The position numbers and the translations under genes were made by a program. Of a DNA stretch of 64,000 bases, positions 33,260 through 41,847 are shown piece after piece. Below the pieces are notes generated by a model. It was given only the letters and a program-made list of their open reading frames with translations, did no database searches and was not told the origin of the DNA. The number at the start of each line of letters is the position of its first letter. Positions within the stretch are counted from its first letter, which is position 1. The stretch spans positions 2,790,001 to 2,854,000 of the forward strand of contig NZ_CP188257.1 in NCBI RefSeq assembly GCF_049994355.1, given 5' to 3'. Origin of the DNA: Angustibacter sp049994355. GTDB lineage: Bacteria > Actinomycetota > Actinomycetes > Actinomycetales > Angustibacteraceae.

Positions 33260-34411
33260 TCAGCGGGACCACGTCCGCGCCACCCGCCGGGCGCGTCGGG
33301 TCAGGGCTCCGGCGGGGTCGGCCCGGACCTCGGCCAGCCAACCCGGCCGGTCGCTGAGCGCGTACGCCGCGGAGACCCCGAGGTTCAACGTCTCGCGGCG
33401 TCCGACCTCCACCTCCACGGCGAGGACGACGACCGGCAGCCCGATGCCGAGGGCGTGCGCGGCCACGCACGCCACGACCCCCGAGCGCATCGACTGCCAG
33501 CCGAACAGTGACTCCCCGGTGACCAGCAGGTCGGCGGCCCCCAGCCGCTCGGTGAGTCCGGTGGCCGCGACCGCCTCGCCGACGCCGTCCACCCGCACGC
33601 CGCCGAGCAGCATCAGGGCGAACCCGATCCCGCCGCCGGCGCCGGCACCCGCGCCGGCCGCGAGACCGCTGCCGGCGAGGGTGCGTCCGGCGACCAGCGA
33701 GGTCTGGGCCACGTGCGCGAAGCGGCCGAGGGCCGCCTCCAGCGCCTGGGCCTGCTCGGGGCTCGCCCCTCGTCGGGCGGCGTCGGTGGCGCTGGCTCCA
33801 TGGAACCCCAGCAGCGGCAGGTCGGACGACGTCGCCGCCACCAGCTGGACGCCGCGCAGCCGCTCGCGTGCCGCGGCCAGGCCGTCTACCGCGTCGTCCG
33901 GCATCTCGGCGAGCGCGCCGCCACCCAGCGCCAGGTGCTCAGGGCTGCCGGCGCCGAGCGCAGCCAGCAGGCCGGCGCCGCCATCGTGCGAGGCGACGTC
34001 GCCGACGCCTACCACCACCCGGGAGGCGCCCTCCTGGACCGCGGCGTCGACCAGCTCGCCGACTCCGACGCTGGTGGCCCGCCACGGGTCGCGTGCGTCG
34101 CCGTGGAGCAGCTGCGGACCACAGGCCTGGCCGGCCTCCAGGTAGGCGGTGCGTGCGCCGTCCGCCTCGGTCACCATCAGCACGGTCGCGGGGACGGGCT
34201 CGCCGAGCGGTCCGCTCACCGTCACCGGCAGCAGGTCACCGCCCCGGGCGGCCATCACCACGTCGACGAAGCCCGCACCACCGCTGGACAGCGGGCAGGT
34301 GGTCAGGGAGTCGTTCGGCGCCCACTCGGCCCAGCCTGCGGCGATCGCATCGGCGGCCTGTTGGGCGTCCAGGTGCCCGACGAACGCGTCGGGAGCGATC
34401 AGCACGCGCAC
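33260..34411 (-). CDS. Glycerate kinase (GarK/GlxK family)
   Basis: 383 aa from GTG at 34411, chosen because GGGAGGATG lies upstream at good spacing; a GTG seven codons earlier is less well placed. It phosphorylates glycerate to 2- or 3-phosphoglycerate. VLIAPDAFVGHLDAQQAADAIAAGW resembles the family start APDSFKGSLSA (K to V/H changes are seen here). LSSGGAGFVDVV and GSGLAAGAGAGAGGGIGFALMLLGG correspond to the usual DGGEG and AAGGxG regions, with DVASHDGGAGLL conserved. The first motif's lysine is absent (FVGH), so activity or substrate may be altered. It is divergent from nadA. Confidence 0.82.
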   Translation of the reverse strand: MRVLIAPDAFVGHLDAQQAADAIAAGWAEWAPNDSLTTCPLSSGGAGFVDVVMAARGGDLLPVTVSGPLGEPVPATVLMVTEADGARTAYLEAGQACGPQLLHGDARDPWRATSVGVGELVDAAVQEGASRVVVGVGDVASHDGGAGLLAALGAGSPEHLALGGGALAEMPDDAVDGLAAARERLRGVQLVAATSSDLPLLGFHGASATDAARRGASPEQAQALEAALGRFAHVAQTSLVAGRTLAGSGLAAGAGAGAGGGIGFALMLLGGVRVDGVGEAVAATGLTERLGAADLLVTGESLFGWQSMRSGVVACVAAHALGIGLPVVVLAVEVEVGRRETLNLGVSAAYALSDRPGWLAEVRADPAGALTRRARRVARTWSR

Positions 34412-34470
34412 GCTGGCATCCTCCCAGGTCACGCGCGGCCGGTCAGCAGCGCTGTGCGACGATCGGGGGC

Positions 34471-35667
34471 GTGAGCACCTTCACCGAACCGGCCCCGACG
34501 TCCGCGGCTCTGCTGCTGCTCGGTCGCGGCCGAGACCTGGCCAGTGAGCGCGGCGTGGAGTGCCCCGGCGATCTGCCGGCGCCGTCCGACCCGGGACTGG
34601 TCGAGCGGGCCCGGGTGGCGAAGGCCGCTCTCGGCGACCAGGTGTTCGTGCTGGGGCACCACTACCAGCGCGACGAGGTCATCGAGTTCGCCGACGTCAC
34701 CGGCGACTCCTTCAAGCTCGCCCAGCAGGCGGCCGCGCGGCCGGACTCGCCGTACATCGTGTTCTGCGGCGTGCACTTCATGGCGGAGAGCGCAGACATC
34801 CTGACCGCCGAGCACCAGCAGGTCGTGCTGCCAGACCTGGCCGCGGGCTGCTCGATGGCCGACATGGCCGCGATCAGCCAGGTCGAAGACGCCTGGGACG
34901 ACCTGGTCGATGCCGGCGTCGCGGACGACGTCGTGCCCGTTTCGTACATGAACTCCACGGCCGCCATCAAGGCCTTCACCGGCCGGCACGGCGGCACGAT
35001 CTGCACGTCGTCCAACGCGCGGACGGCGCTGGAGTGGGCGTTCGGGCAGCGTCCCGAGGGCCGCGGCAAGGTGCTCTTCCTGCCGGACCAGCACCTGGGC
35101 CGCAACACCGCGGTGCTCGAGCTGGGGCTGGCGCTGGAGGACTGCGTGCTCTACGACCCGCACAAGCCGCTGGGCGGGCTGACCCGCGAGAAGCTGCAGG
35201 ACGCCCGGATGATCCTGTGGCGGGGGCACTGCTCGGTGCACGGCCGCTTCACCCTGGACTCGGTGCAGGACGTGCGCGAGCAGGTGCCCGGCGTCCAGGT
35301 GCTGGTGCACCCGGAGTGCCGCAACGAGGTGGTGTCGGCCGCCGACCACGTCGGGTCGACAGAGAAGATCATCCAGGTGCTGGCCGCCGCGCCGGCGGGC
35401 TCCTCGTGGGCGATCGGTACCGAGCTCAACCTGGTCCGCCGCCTGGCGCGGCAGAACCCGCGGCTCAACGTCTCGTTCCTGGACAAGACAGTCTGCTTCT
35501 GCTCGACGATGAACCGGATCGACCTACCGCACCTGGTGTGGTCGCTGGAGTCGCTGGCCGCCGGGCGCGTGGTCAACCGGATCGTCGTCGACCCGGACGT
35601 CGCGCACTGGGCCCGGGTGGCTCTGGACCAGATGCTCGCGCTGCCCGGGATCACCGCTCAGGACTGA
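34471..35667 (+). CDS. nadA: Quinolinate synthase
   Basis: 398 aa from GTG at 34471. It condenses iminoaspartate with dihydroxyacetone phosphate to quinolinate in NAD synthesis and carries a [4Fe-4S] cluster. Visible: GHHYQRDEVIEFADVTGDSFKLAQQA, FCGVHFMAESADIL (cluster Cys), PVSYMNSTAAIKAF, CTSSNA, FLPDQHLGRN, HPEC and TELNLVRRLARQNP, ending with CFCSTMNRI. The long actinobacterial form. nadB and nadC are not adjacent. Convergent with the repeat-flanked nuclease-like gene. Confidence 0.96.
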   Translation: MSTFTEPAPTSAALLLLGRGRDLASERGVECPGDLPAPSDPGLVERARVAKAALGDQVFVLGHHYQRDEVIEFADVTGDSFKLAQQAAARPDSPYIVFCGVHFMAESADILTAEHQQVVLPDLAAGCSMADMAAISQVEDAWDDLVDAGVADDVVPVSYMNSTAAIKAFTGRHGGTICTSSNARTALEWAFGQRPEGRGKVLFLPDQHLGRNTAVLELGLALEDCVLYDPHKPLGGLTREKLQDARMILWRGHCSVHGRFTLDSVQDVREQVPGVQVLVHPECRNEVVSAADHVGSTEKIIQVLAAAPAGSSWAIGTELNLVRRLARQNPRLNVSFLDKTVCFCSTMNRIDLPHLVWSLESLAAGRVVNRIVVDPDVAHWARVALDQMLALPGITAQD

Positions 35668-35694
35668 CGCGAGCCGGCCACCGACGCTCGACCG

Positions 35695-35742
35695 GTGGTG
35701 CGAGCGATGCGGTCGTGATCGCGACCGCTTGCATCGCACCAC
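35695..35742. repeat. Flanking repeat copy 1, also a terminator-like hairpin
   Basis: The 46-bp unit at 35696-35741 has three blocks, TGGTGCGAG, GGTCGTGATCGC and ATCGCACCA, separated by 6 and 10 bp. The same three blocks at the same spacing occur at 36841-36886 on the other side of the nuclease-like gene. Copy 1 also folds: outer stem GTGGTGCGA/TCGCACCAC (35695-35703 with 35734-35742) and inner GCGGTCG/CGACCGC (35709-35715 with 35722-35728). It therefore could terminate both nadA and the nuclease-like gene. Confidence 0.75.
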
Positions 35743-35750
35743 GGCTGGCG

Positions 35751-36725
35751 TCACGCGGGCAGCCCAAACCCGCGAGGACTCATGCGGACGCCCGGCCGAA
35801 CACGGTTGGACGCCACGAGGCTCGTATAGACCCGCTCAATGCGCTGGAGCACCTCCGCCGGTCTGCGCCCGATGGACGAAGGGGTGAACCCCAGGACGAC
35901 AACCCCGTGCTCCGCCAGCTCGCCATCCCGCTCCACAGTGCCCTCCCAGTCCGCATCACGCTGGTGATAGGCGCGCGAGTGCACCATCAGTGCCAGCCCG
36001 ACGTCGTCGAACCAGACGTCGGGCGAGATCAGGAAGCGCCCGGCAACCTCGAGCGAGGGGTTCGGCCAAGCCCGCGAAAGCACCGGGCTCGTCGAGCACA
36101 GGGTCAGCAGGCCAGCCTCCGGTGCGGACCATGCACCTGCCCGTGCGAGGCGAACGGCCGAACGCACCGCCTGGCTCCCCCGACGAGCTCCAGCCTCAAC
36201 CTCGTGGTCGAGCTCCTCCAACGTGACCAGCCGGCGCTGCACAGCCTCGATCACCAGTGACGTCGCCTCGTCGGCAGAAGTGGCCGAGCGCGCCGCATCG
36301 ACGACCGCACGCGCCGGCGGGGCCAACCGAAGGATGCCTCGCACCATCGGTGCGGGCACGGGCCTGGCCGTCGCCATGACCTCGAGGAAGCCCGTCGAGC
36401 GCGAGGCCTGTCGCCGCGGCACGAGCACTGTGACGGGACGGTTTCCGCGTGCGCTTCGCAGTCCGTGCCAGATGCAGGCGCGGTGCCCGGTGAGGACCGA
36501 CTCATCGCCAGCCTCCAGCAAGGCCGCCACGAGCTGTCGACTCGCTGTGAGCTCGGCACGCCCGATGTTCACCACTTCTGGCAGGACCAGGTGCCACGAG
36601 CGTGAGAGCCGCCAACGGAGCTGGGCGCGCGTCACACCGGCCCCGCGCAGCTGCGCCCGGGTCAGGAGGTCGCTCTGCCTGCTACGCAGGCGGTCGAGCT
36701 CGTGCTCCAACGACTCTTCGCTCAT
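35751..36725 (-). CDS. AbiEi-like/DUF559-type nuclease-fold protein, repeat-flanked
   Basis: 324 aa from ATG at 36725, without a visible Shine-Dalgarno sequence (possibly leaderless). The N-terminal region (SRQSDLLTRAQLRGAGVTRAQLRWRL) resembles the winged-helix of AbiEi-type proteins. The C-terminal 90 residues resemble the Vsr-like DUF559 nuclease fold: LISPDVWFDDVGLALMVHSRAYH, then ERDGELAEHGVVVLGFTPSSI. The usual acidic pair is partly degenerate (VHSRAYH where VEIDG-type is common), so catalysis is doubtful. Such proteins are frequent, variable accessory genes in actinomycetes. It is bracketed by two copies of a 46-bp repeat in direct orientation. Confidence 0.75.
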   Translation of the reverse strand: MSEESLEHELDRLRSRQSDLLTRAQLRGAGVTRAQLRWRLSRSWHLVLPEVVNIGRAELTASRQLVAALLEAGDESVLTGHRACIWHGLRSARGNRPVTVLVPRRQASRSTGFLEVMATARPVPAPMVRGILRLAPPARAVVDAARSATSADEATSLVIEAVQRRLVTLEELDHEVEAGARRGSQAVRSAVRLARAGAWSAPEAGLLTLCSTSPVLSRAWPNPSLEVAGRFLISPDVWFDDVGLALMVHSRAYHQRDADWEGTVERDGELAEHGVVVLGFTPSSIGRRPAEVLQRIERVYTSLVASNRVRPGVRMSPRGFGLPA

Positions 36726-36924
36726 GCAAGTCAGAGTCGCGAGAAGCGCCTCGAGCCGGACCGGTTCCTTGGGAGGCTGTGGACGCTGGGAATGCTGCCG
36801 CGGGCTGTGGATACTGCCCTCATCGGTATCGGGCGAGCTGTGGTGCGAGGGGGCTGGTCGTGATCGCAGCCATGCCGATCGCACCAGCGCTCGTTCGTGA
36901 CACGACGAGAGCCACGGTGGTCGC
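36726..36924. other. Gene-free region upstream of the nuclease-like gene
   Basis: 199 bp with no convincing ORF. It holds GGCTGTGGA twice (around 36777 and 36805) and flanking-repeat copy 2 (36841-36886). Any promoter for the minus-strand nuclease-like gene must lie here; I see no clear -10/-35 pair. Confidence 0.5.
36841..36886. repeat. Flanking repeat copy 2
   Basis: Identical to copy 1 in the three blocks TGGTGCGAG, GGTCGTGATCGC and ATCGCACCA and in total length (46 bp); 33 of 46 positions match overall. The ends are near-inverted (TGGTGCGAG against TCGCACCA), as in REP/BIME-like elements. The inner part differs, so this copy does not form the strong inner stem of copy 1. Confidence 0.75.
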
Positions 36925-37263
36925 TCAGCCGAGGGCGACGTAGAGCTTGCGCAGGGACTCGTGCACCTGCCACGTCGTCCGGTCACCCGCGAACAGCCGT
37001 ACGGCGGAGCCGGGCCCGACGTGCAACGTCTCGCCGTCCTCGACGATGACCGTCGCCCGACCGGACAGGACGACGAACACCTCGTCCACCTCGGTGTCGC
37101 GCGCCACGCCGGCGCCGATCGACCAGACGCCGACCTCCGCCTCGCCGAGGTCGCACAGCGCGGCGGCAGCGGTCGGCGGCTCGCCCGGCACGGCCTCGGC
37201 AAGCTCCAGAACCAGCGCCCCGACGTCCGGAGCGAGCAGCCGGGCCCGGTTCGCCGCGGTCAC
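36925..37263 (-). CDS. Cupin-domain protein
   Basis: 112 aa from GTG overlapping the M20 dipeptidase stop as GTGA. Single cupin barrel: GVWSIGAGVARDTEVDEVFVVLSGRATVIVEDGETLHVGPGSAVRLFAGDRTTWQVHESLRKLYVAL. Metal-binding residues are incomplete (no His-x-His before DEVFVVLSG), so it may not be an enzyme. It resembles the EutQ/RmlC-like small cupins that bind small ligands. Coupling to the dipeptidase suggests co-expression. Confidence 0.8.
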   Translation of the reverse strand: MTAANRARLLAPDVGALVLELAEAVPGEPPTAAAALCDLGEAEVGVWSIGAGVARDTEVDEVFVVLSGRATVIVEDGETLHVGPGSAVRLFAGDRTTWQVHESLRKLYVALG

Positions 37264-38642
37264 GATCCCAGCTGCCCGAGCCGCTCGAGCAGCACGGCCT
37301 CGGCCACGCACACCCGTTCGAACTCGCCCAGGTGCAGGCTCTCGTCGGCACCGTGCGCCCGCGTGTCCGGGTCCTCCACCCCGGTCACCAGGATCGCGGC
37401 GTCCGGGTAGAGCGCGGCGAAGTCCGCGATGAACGGGATCGACCCGCCGATGCCCATGTCGACCGGCTGGACACCCCACGCGTCGGCGAACGCGGCCCGT
37501 GCCGCGTCGTAGGCCGGGCCGTCGACGTCCGCCGCGAACGGCTGGCCGGTCTCGCGAACGACCACGTCGACCTTGACGCCCCAAGGAGCGTGTGAGCGAA
37601 GGTGCTCGGCCAGGATCTCGTAGGCTTCGTTCGCGTCCTGGCCGGGCGCGACGCGCATCGAGATCTTCGCCTTCGCCTTGGCGGCCAACGTGTTCGACGC
37701 CTTGGCGGTGGACGTCGCATCGAACCCGACGACGGTCAGCGCGGGCTTGGTCCACAGTCTCGAGGTCAGCGAGCCCTCACCGATCAGCTGGACGCCGTCC
37801 AGCACCCCGGCATCGGCCCGAAGCTGCTCCTCGGTCAGGTCCAGCTCGGCCGCCTCGCCACTCACCAGCCCTTGCACCGCAACGTTTCCCGCGTCGTCGT
37901 GCAGGGTCGCCAGCAGCCGGATCATCGCCGTCACAGCATCGATCGCGGCGCCACCGTACATGCCGCTGTGCACCGAGTGGTCGAGCGTACGCACCTCGAC
38001 GTACGCCTCCACCAGACCTCGCAGGCTGGTGGTCAGTGCGGGAACGCCGATCTTCCAGTTCGTGGAGTCGGCGAGCACCAGGACGTCGGCGGCGAGCTTG
38101 TCGCGGTGGGCGGCCAGGATGCGTCCCAGGGACGGCGAGCCGGACTCCTCCTCCCCCTCCACGAAGATGGTCAGCCCGACCGGGGGCTGCCCGTCGTGTG
38201 CGCGGATCGCAGCCAGGTGCGCCATCACGCCGGCCTTGTCGTCGGCGGCGCCACGTCCGTAGAGCCGGCCCTCGCGCTCGACCGGCTCGAAGGGGGCGGA
38301 CGTCCAGTCCGACTCCTCGCCGGGCGGCTGGACGTCGTGGTGGGCGTACAGCAGCACCTGGGGCGCGCCGTCCGGGCCGGGCAGCCGACCGACCACTGCC
38401 GGTGCGCCGCCCTCGTCGAGCACCTCGACGTCCTGCATCCCGGCCCCGCGCAGGAGCTCGGCCACCGCGTGGGCGCTGGCCGCGACGTGCGCCTGGTCGA
38501 AAGCCTCCTCCGAGACACTGGGGATGCGCACCAGCGCCTCGAGATCACGACGGACGCCGGGCATCTCGCGCGCCACCGCGGCGCGCAGCTCGGCCAGCCG
38601 CGCGGCGGGCAGGTCGGAGGTACCAGTGGTGCTGGAGGTCAT
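37260..38642 (-). CDS. M20 family dipeptidase / metallopeptidase
   Basis: 460 aa from ATG at 38642; a GTG three codons upstream is possible. Di-zinc carboxypeptidase-like fold: YAHHDVQP (first ligand and Asp), GRGAADDKAG (bridging Asp), FVEGEEESGSP (catalytic and ligand Glu), HSVHSGMYGG (dimerisation His) and GADESLHLGEF (last His). Length and motif set match cytosolic M20 dipeptidases of the PepV/CNDP-like group. It cleaves short peptides of unknown sequence. It is divergent from the cation-efflux gene by 33 bp. Confidence 0.93.
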   Translation of the reverse strand: MTSSTTGTSDLPAARLAELRAAVAREMPGVRRDLEALVRIPSVSEEAFDQAHVAASAHAVAELLRGAGMQDVEVLDEGGAPAVVGRLPGPDGAPQVLLYAHHDVQPPGEESDWTSAPFEPVEREGRLYGRGAADDKAGVMAHLAAIRAHDGQPPVGLTIFVEGEEESGSPSLGRILAAHRDKLAADVLVLADSTNWKIGVPALTTSLRGLVEAYVEVRTLDHSVHSGMYGGAAIDAVTAMIRLLATLHDDAGNVAVQGLVSGEAAELDLTEEQLRADAGVLDGVQLIGEGSLTSRLWTKPALTVVGFDATSTAKASNTLAAKAKAKISMRVAPGQDANEAYEILAEHLRSHAPWGVKVDVVVRETGQPFAADVDGPAYDAARAAFADAWGVQPVDMGIGGSIPFIADFAALYPDAAILVTGVEDPDTRAHGADESLHLGEFERVCVAEAVLLERLGQLGS

Positions 38643-38675
38643 GCGGGTCACCCTAGCCAGGCGTAGCGTGCCGTC

Positions 38676-39704
38676 GTGGCGCAGCAAGGCAAGGGCGATC
38701 AGCCAACGAGCTCCGAGAGCACGGTGACCGTGCTCGTCGCCTTGGCGACCAACGCGGCGATCGCGCTGGCCAAGGGCGTGGCCGCCGCGCTGTCCGGCTC
38801 GGCGGCGATGGCGGCCGAGACCGCGCACTCGGTGGTGGACACGGCCAACGAGGTGATCCTGCTGGTCGCCTTGCGGCGCAGCGAGCGCCCGGCGGATCGG
38901 CACCGCCCGTTCGGCTACGGCCCGGAACGCTTCTTCTGGTCGTTCGTCGCGGCCGTCTCGATCTTCGTCTCCGGCGCGATCTTCGCCGCGTTGGAGGGGC
39001 TGCGCTCGATCTTCGGACCCGGCCACGAGTCGGCGGAGGTGGCGCTGTCCACCATCGTGCTGGGCATCGCGTTCGTGCTCGAGGGCACCAGCTGGGTGCG
39101 GGCAACTCGCCAGGTCCGCTCGGATGCCCGCGAGCACCACCAGAGCGTGCGTGAGCTGCTGCGGTCCACCGACGACCCGACGGTGAAGACCGTGTTCTAC
39201 GAGGACTCGGCGGCCCTGGTCGGCGTGGTGCTGGCGATGGCCGGCGTCTGGCTGCACGCGGCCACCGGCTCGGCCCTGTGGGACGGCCTGGCATCCTTGC
39301 TGATCGCCGCCGTGCTGGCTCTCGTCGCGTTCCTGCTGGCCCGGACCAACAAGGACCTGCTCGTCGGCAGCGCGGCCGACCCGAGGCTGGTGCGGGCGCT
39401 GGGTCGGTGGCTGGCCTCACGCCCGGAGGTCGATGCTTTGGTCGACCTGCTCACTGAGCGGATCGGCACCGACCGGGTGCTGGTCTGCGCCCGGCTGGAC
39501 TTCGTCGACGGGCTGTCCGGCAGCGACATCGAGCGGCTGGCACTCGCCATGGACCGAGAGCTGCGTCGGGAGTTCCCGGACGTCGCCGAGGTGTTCCTCG
39601 AGCCCGTCCCCCGGCACGACGAGCAGCTGCGCGCCGAGGTCCGTGCCCGGTACGGCGACCGGGTCGCCTCGGCGCTGGAAGAAACCGCCGCAGAGCCCAG
39701 GTAG
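38676..39704 (+). CDS. Cation diffusion facilitator family transporter
   Basis: 342 aa from GTG at 38676. Six membrane helices; helix-two site AETAHSVVDTANEVILL (HxxxD where many have DxxxD) and helix-five EDSAALVGVVLAMAGV (DxxxG, so the usual His/Asp pair is altered). RHRPFGYGPERFFWSFVAA is the family signature. The soluble C-terminal domain (about 245-330) is present. The ZnT9/SLC30A9-like branch: metal is uncertain. Probably exports Zn2+ or Mn2+ across the membrane. Confidence 0.88.
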   Translation: MAQQGKGDQPTSSESTVTVLVALATNAAIALAKGVAAALSGSAAMAAETAHSVVDTANEVILLVALRRSERPADRHRPFGYGPERFFWSFVAAVSIFVSGAIFAALEGLRSIFGPGHESAEVALSTIVLGIAFVLEGTSWVRATRQVRSDAREHHQSVRELLRSTDDPTVKTVFYEDSAALVGVVLAMAGVWLHAATGSALWDGLASLLIAAVLALVAFLLARTNKDLLVGSAADPRLVRALGRWLASRPEVDALVDLLTERIGTDRVLVCARLDFVDGLSGSDIERLALAMDRELRREFPDVAEVFLEPVPRHDEQLRAEVRARYGDRVASALEETAAEPR

Positions 39705-39713
39705 GATCCGCAG

Positions 39714-40319
39714 GTGCTCGGACGACGTAAGACCAGCCAGACAGACACCCCTGCCACGCCTGAGGCGGACCAGGGGCCAGGCAAGAACCGACCCACCCCG
39801 AAGCGACGTGAGGTCGAGGCTGCGCGCCGCCAACCGCTGGTCCCGGCGGCTCGCAAGAGCGTCGGCAAGCCCGGCAGCAAGGCGGACAAGCAGGCCGCCC
39901 GCGAGCAGCGCGTCGAGGCCCGCCAGCGGATGGTCGCCGGCGACGAGCGCTACCTCACCGCGCGCGACCGCGGACCGGTTCGCCGCTTCGCTCGCGACTT
40001 CGTGGACGCCCGGTGGAACCTCGGCGAGGTGCTGCTGCCGGTGATGTTCCTGTTCCTGATCCTGTCCTTCGTGGGCAGCGGACTGATCAAGAACCAGCAG
40101 ATCTTCGGCGGCCTCCTGGTCTCGACGTACTTGCTGGTGGCGCTGTCCGCGGTCGACGCGTTCTGGATGCAGCGCCGGATCAAGAAGGCCGTGCAGGCCA
40201 AGTTCGGCGACGGGGCCATCGTCAGTGGCCTCGGCTGGTACGCGGTGATGCGCTCGTTCCAGATCCGGCGCACCCGAGTCCCCCGGCCGATGGTCAAGCG
40301 CGGCGACTTCCCGGTCTGA
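39714..40319 (+). CDS. DUF3043 membrane protein
   Basis: 201 aa from GTG at 39714. The first 85 residues are basic and disordered, with KNRPTPKRREVEAARRQPLVPAARK typical of the family. The rest has the signature RDFVDARWNLGEVLLPVMFLFLILSF, a second membrane helix (QIFGGLLVSTYLLVALSAVDAFW) and a basic end (RRIKKAVQAKFGD ... RSFQIRRTRVPRPMVKRGDFPV). Function unknown; strongly conserved in actinobacteria. Confidence 0.92.
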   Translation: MLGRRKTSQTDTPATPEADQGPGKNRPTPKRREVEAARRQPLVPAARKSVGKPGSKADKQAAREQRVEARQRMVAGDERYLTARDRGPVRRFARDFVDARWNLGEVLLPVMFLFLILSFVGSGLIKNQQIFGGLLVSTYLLVALSAVDAFWMQRRIKKAVQAKFGDGAIVSGLGWYAVMRSFQIRRTRVPRPMVKRGDFPV

Positions 40320-40322
40320 GCA

Positions 40323-41135
40323 GTGGCGGACAGCTTCGGAGGCGGCCGCGAGCCCTGGCTGGCCCGGCAGGGCAACCTGCGCAACGTGGTCCGTCAGGAG
40401 CTCGTCACCCGACAGCTGGCCCGTCATCTACCCGGGTTGCCTGCGCGGGTGCTGGACGTCGGCGCGGGGCAGGGCACCCAGTCGATCCGGTTGGCCCGGC
40501 TCGGGCACACCGTGGTGGCGGCCGAACCGGACGGCGGGATGCGGGCGGCGTTCGACGAGGCGCTCGCCGCCGAGGCCGAGGACGTCAGGGCGCGGATCAC
40601 GCTCGTCGACACCGCGGTGGAGGCGCTGTCGGACCAGCACCAGCCCAAGACCTTCGACGTGGTGCTGTGCCACGGCGTCCTGATGTACCTGCCCGAGCCC
40701 GGCCAGGCGCTGTGGACGCTGAGCGACCTCGTGGCGCCCGGCGGGATGCTGTCGGTGCTGGCCCGCAACGCCGACGGCATGGCGTTGCGGCCGGGCCTGC
40801 GGCGGCAGTGGGCCGACGTCCTGGACCTGCTGGACGAGGCCGCTGAGCCACAGCCGCACTACGTCAACGAGCTCGGCGTCCGGGCGAGGGCCGACCGGCT
40901 CGAGGAGCTGGCCTCGTACGTGTCCGGACGCCGCATGCACATCGAGGCCTGGTACGGCGTGCGGCTGCTGACCGACGGGGTCGGGGTGGACGAACGAGTG
41001 CCGGACGACCCGGACGAGCTGGCGGCGCTGCTGGCCGCCGAGGAGCGGGTCTGCTCGACCGACCCCTACCGCAAGGTTGCCACGTTGCTGCATGTCATCG
41101 GACGGCGTCCGGCCGTGACCGACAGCGGGCGCTGA
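40323..41135 (+). CDS. Class I SAM-dependent methyltransferase
   Basis: 270 aa from GTG at 40323, 3 bp after DUF3043. Rossmann SAM fold: VLDVGAGQGTQSIRLARLGHTVVAAEPD (motifs I and II), FDVVLCHGVLMYLPEPGQAL, and LVAPGGMLSVLARN. The second half (HYVNELGVRARADRLEELASYV) resembles the SmtA/CmoM-like group, which methylates tRNA wobble uridine derivatives in E. coli; a tRNA role is possible but unproven. Confidence 0.88.
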   Translation: MADSFGGGREPWLARQGNLRNVVRQELVTRQLARHLPGLPARVLDVGAGQGTQSIRLARLGHTVVAAEPDGGMRAAFDEALAAEAEDVRARITLVDTAVEALSDQHQPKTFDVVLCHGVLMYLPEPGQALWTLSDLVAPGGMLSVLARNADGMALRPGLRRQWADVLDLLDEAAEPQPHYVNELGVRARADRLEELASYVSGRRMHIEAWYGVRLLTDGVGVDERVPDDPDELAALLAAEERVCSTDPYRKVATLLHVIGRRPAVTDSGR

Positions 41136-41154
41136 CGTAGCGCTCCTGCGCGGC

Positions 41155-41847
41155 TCACCACAGCAGCGCGACACCGAGGGCGACCAGCCACAGCGACCAG
41201 GCGACGTAGGCGATCGGGGTGGTCATCGCTGCGACCCGCCAGCCGGAGCGCTCGAACGGCCCGACGAACTCCAGCGAGCACAGAGCGAGCAGCGCACCGA
41301 AGACGATGCCGAGCACGCCCAGCCAGGCCGGTGCGACCGAGCTCTGCACCACCGCGGTGCCGACCAGCACGGTCCAGGCGCCGGTGAACAGGTAACCCAG
41401 GTGCTCGCCGACCGCGACGCCCAGGTAGCGGTTGAACGACTGGAACACCACGTCTACCGCCTCGCTGCGGGCCGGCGTGAGGTCGGGCTCCGCCGCGACC
41501 CGGGCCAGGTAGGGCACCAGGAACGGCCAGCGGGACAGTCCGAGGAACTGAACGAGCGCGGCTAGCACGCCGAGGGCCGCACCCAGGCGCAGGACCGTGG
41601 CGTCGGCGCCCGTGAGCACCAGGCCGAGCAGCACGGCCAGCGGCGCGAGGGCCACTGCGGTGAGCATGAACCCCCACCACCACAGCAGCAGCGCCGTGCC
41701 GCCCTCGCGGAACCCGGCCAGTACCTCGGCCGTCGGCCGGCGCAGCACGTCGGGGTAGTCGAAGACCTTGGCCAGCGCCGCGAACGCCACGTTGAAGGCG
41801 ATGGGCAGCGCGACGAGCAGGACGCCGGCGACAGCGGTGGCGCTCAT
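41155..41847 (-). CDS. DUF4386-like membrane protein
   Basis: 230 aa from ATG overlapping the upstream stop as ATGA. Six hydrophobic helices, with SRWPFLVPYLARV (between helices three and four) and FQSFNRYLGVAVGEHLGYLFTGAWT characteristic of DUF4386. Function unknown. It is second in a two-gene operon facing the TetR gene. Confidence 0.85.
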   Translation of the reverse strand: MSATAVAGVLLVALPIAFNVAFAALAKVFDYPDVLRRPTAEVLAGFREGGTALLLWWWGFMLTAVALAPLAVLLGLVLTGADATVLRLGAALGVLAALVQFLGLSRWPFLVPYLARVAAEPDLTPARSEAVDVVFQSFNRYLGVAVGEHLGYLFTGAWTVLVGTAVVQSSVAPAWLGVLGIVFGALLALCSLEFVGPFERSGWRVAAMTTPIAYVAWSLWLVALGVALLW

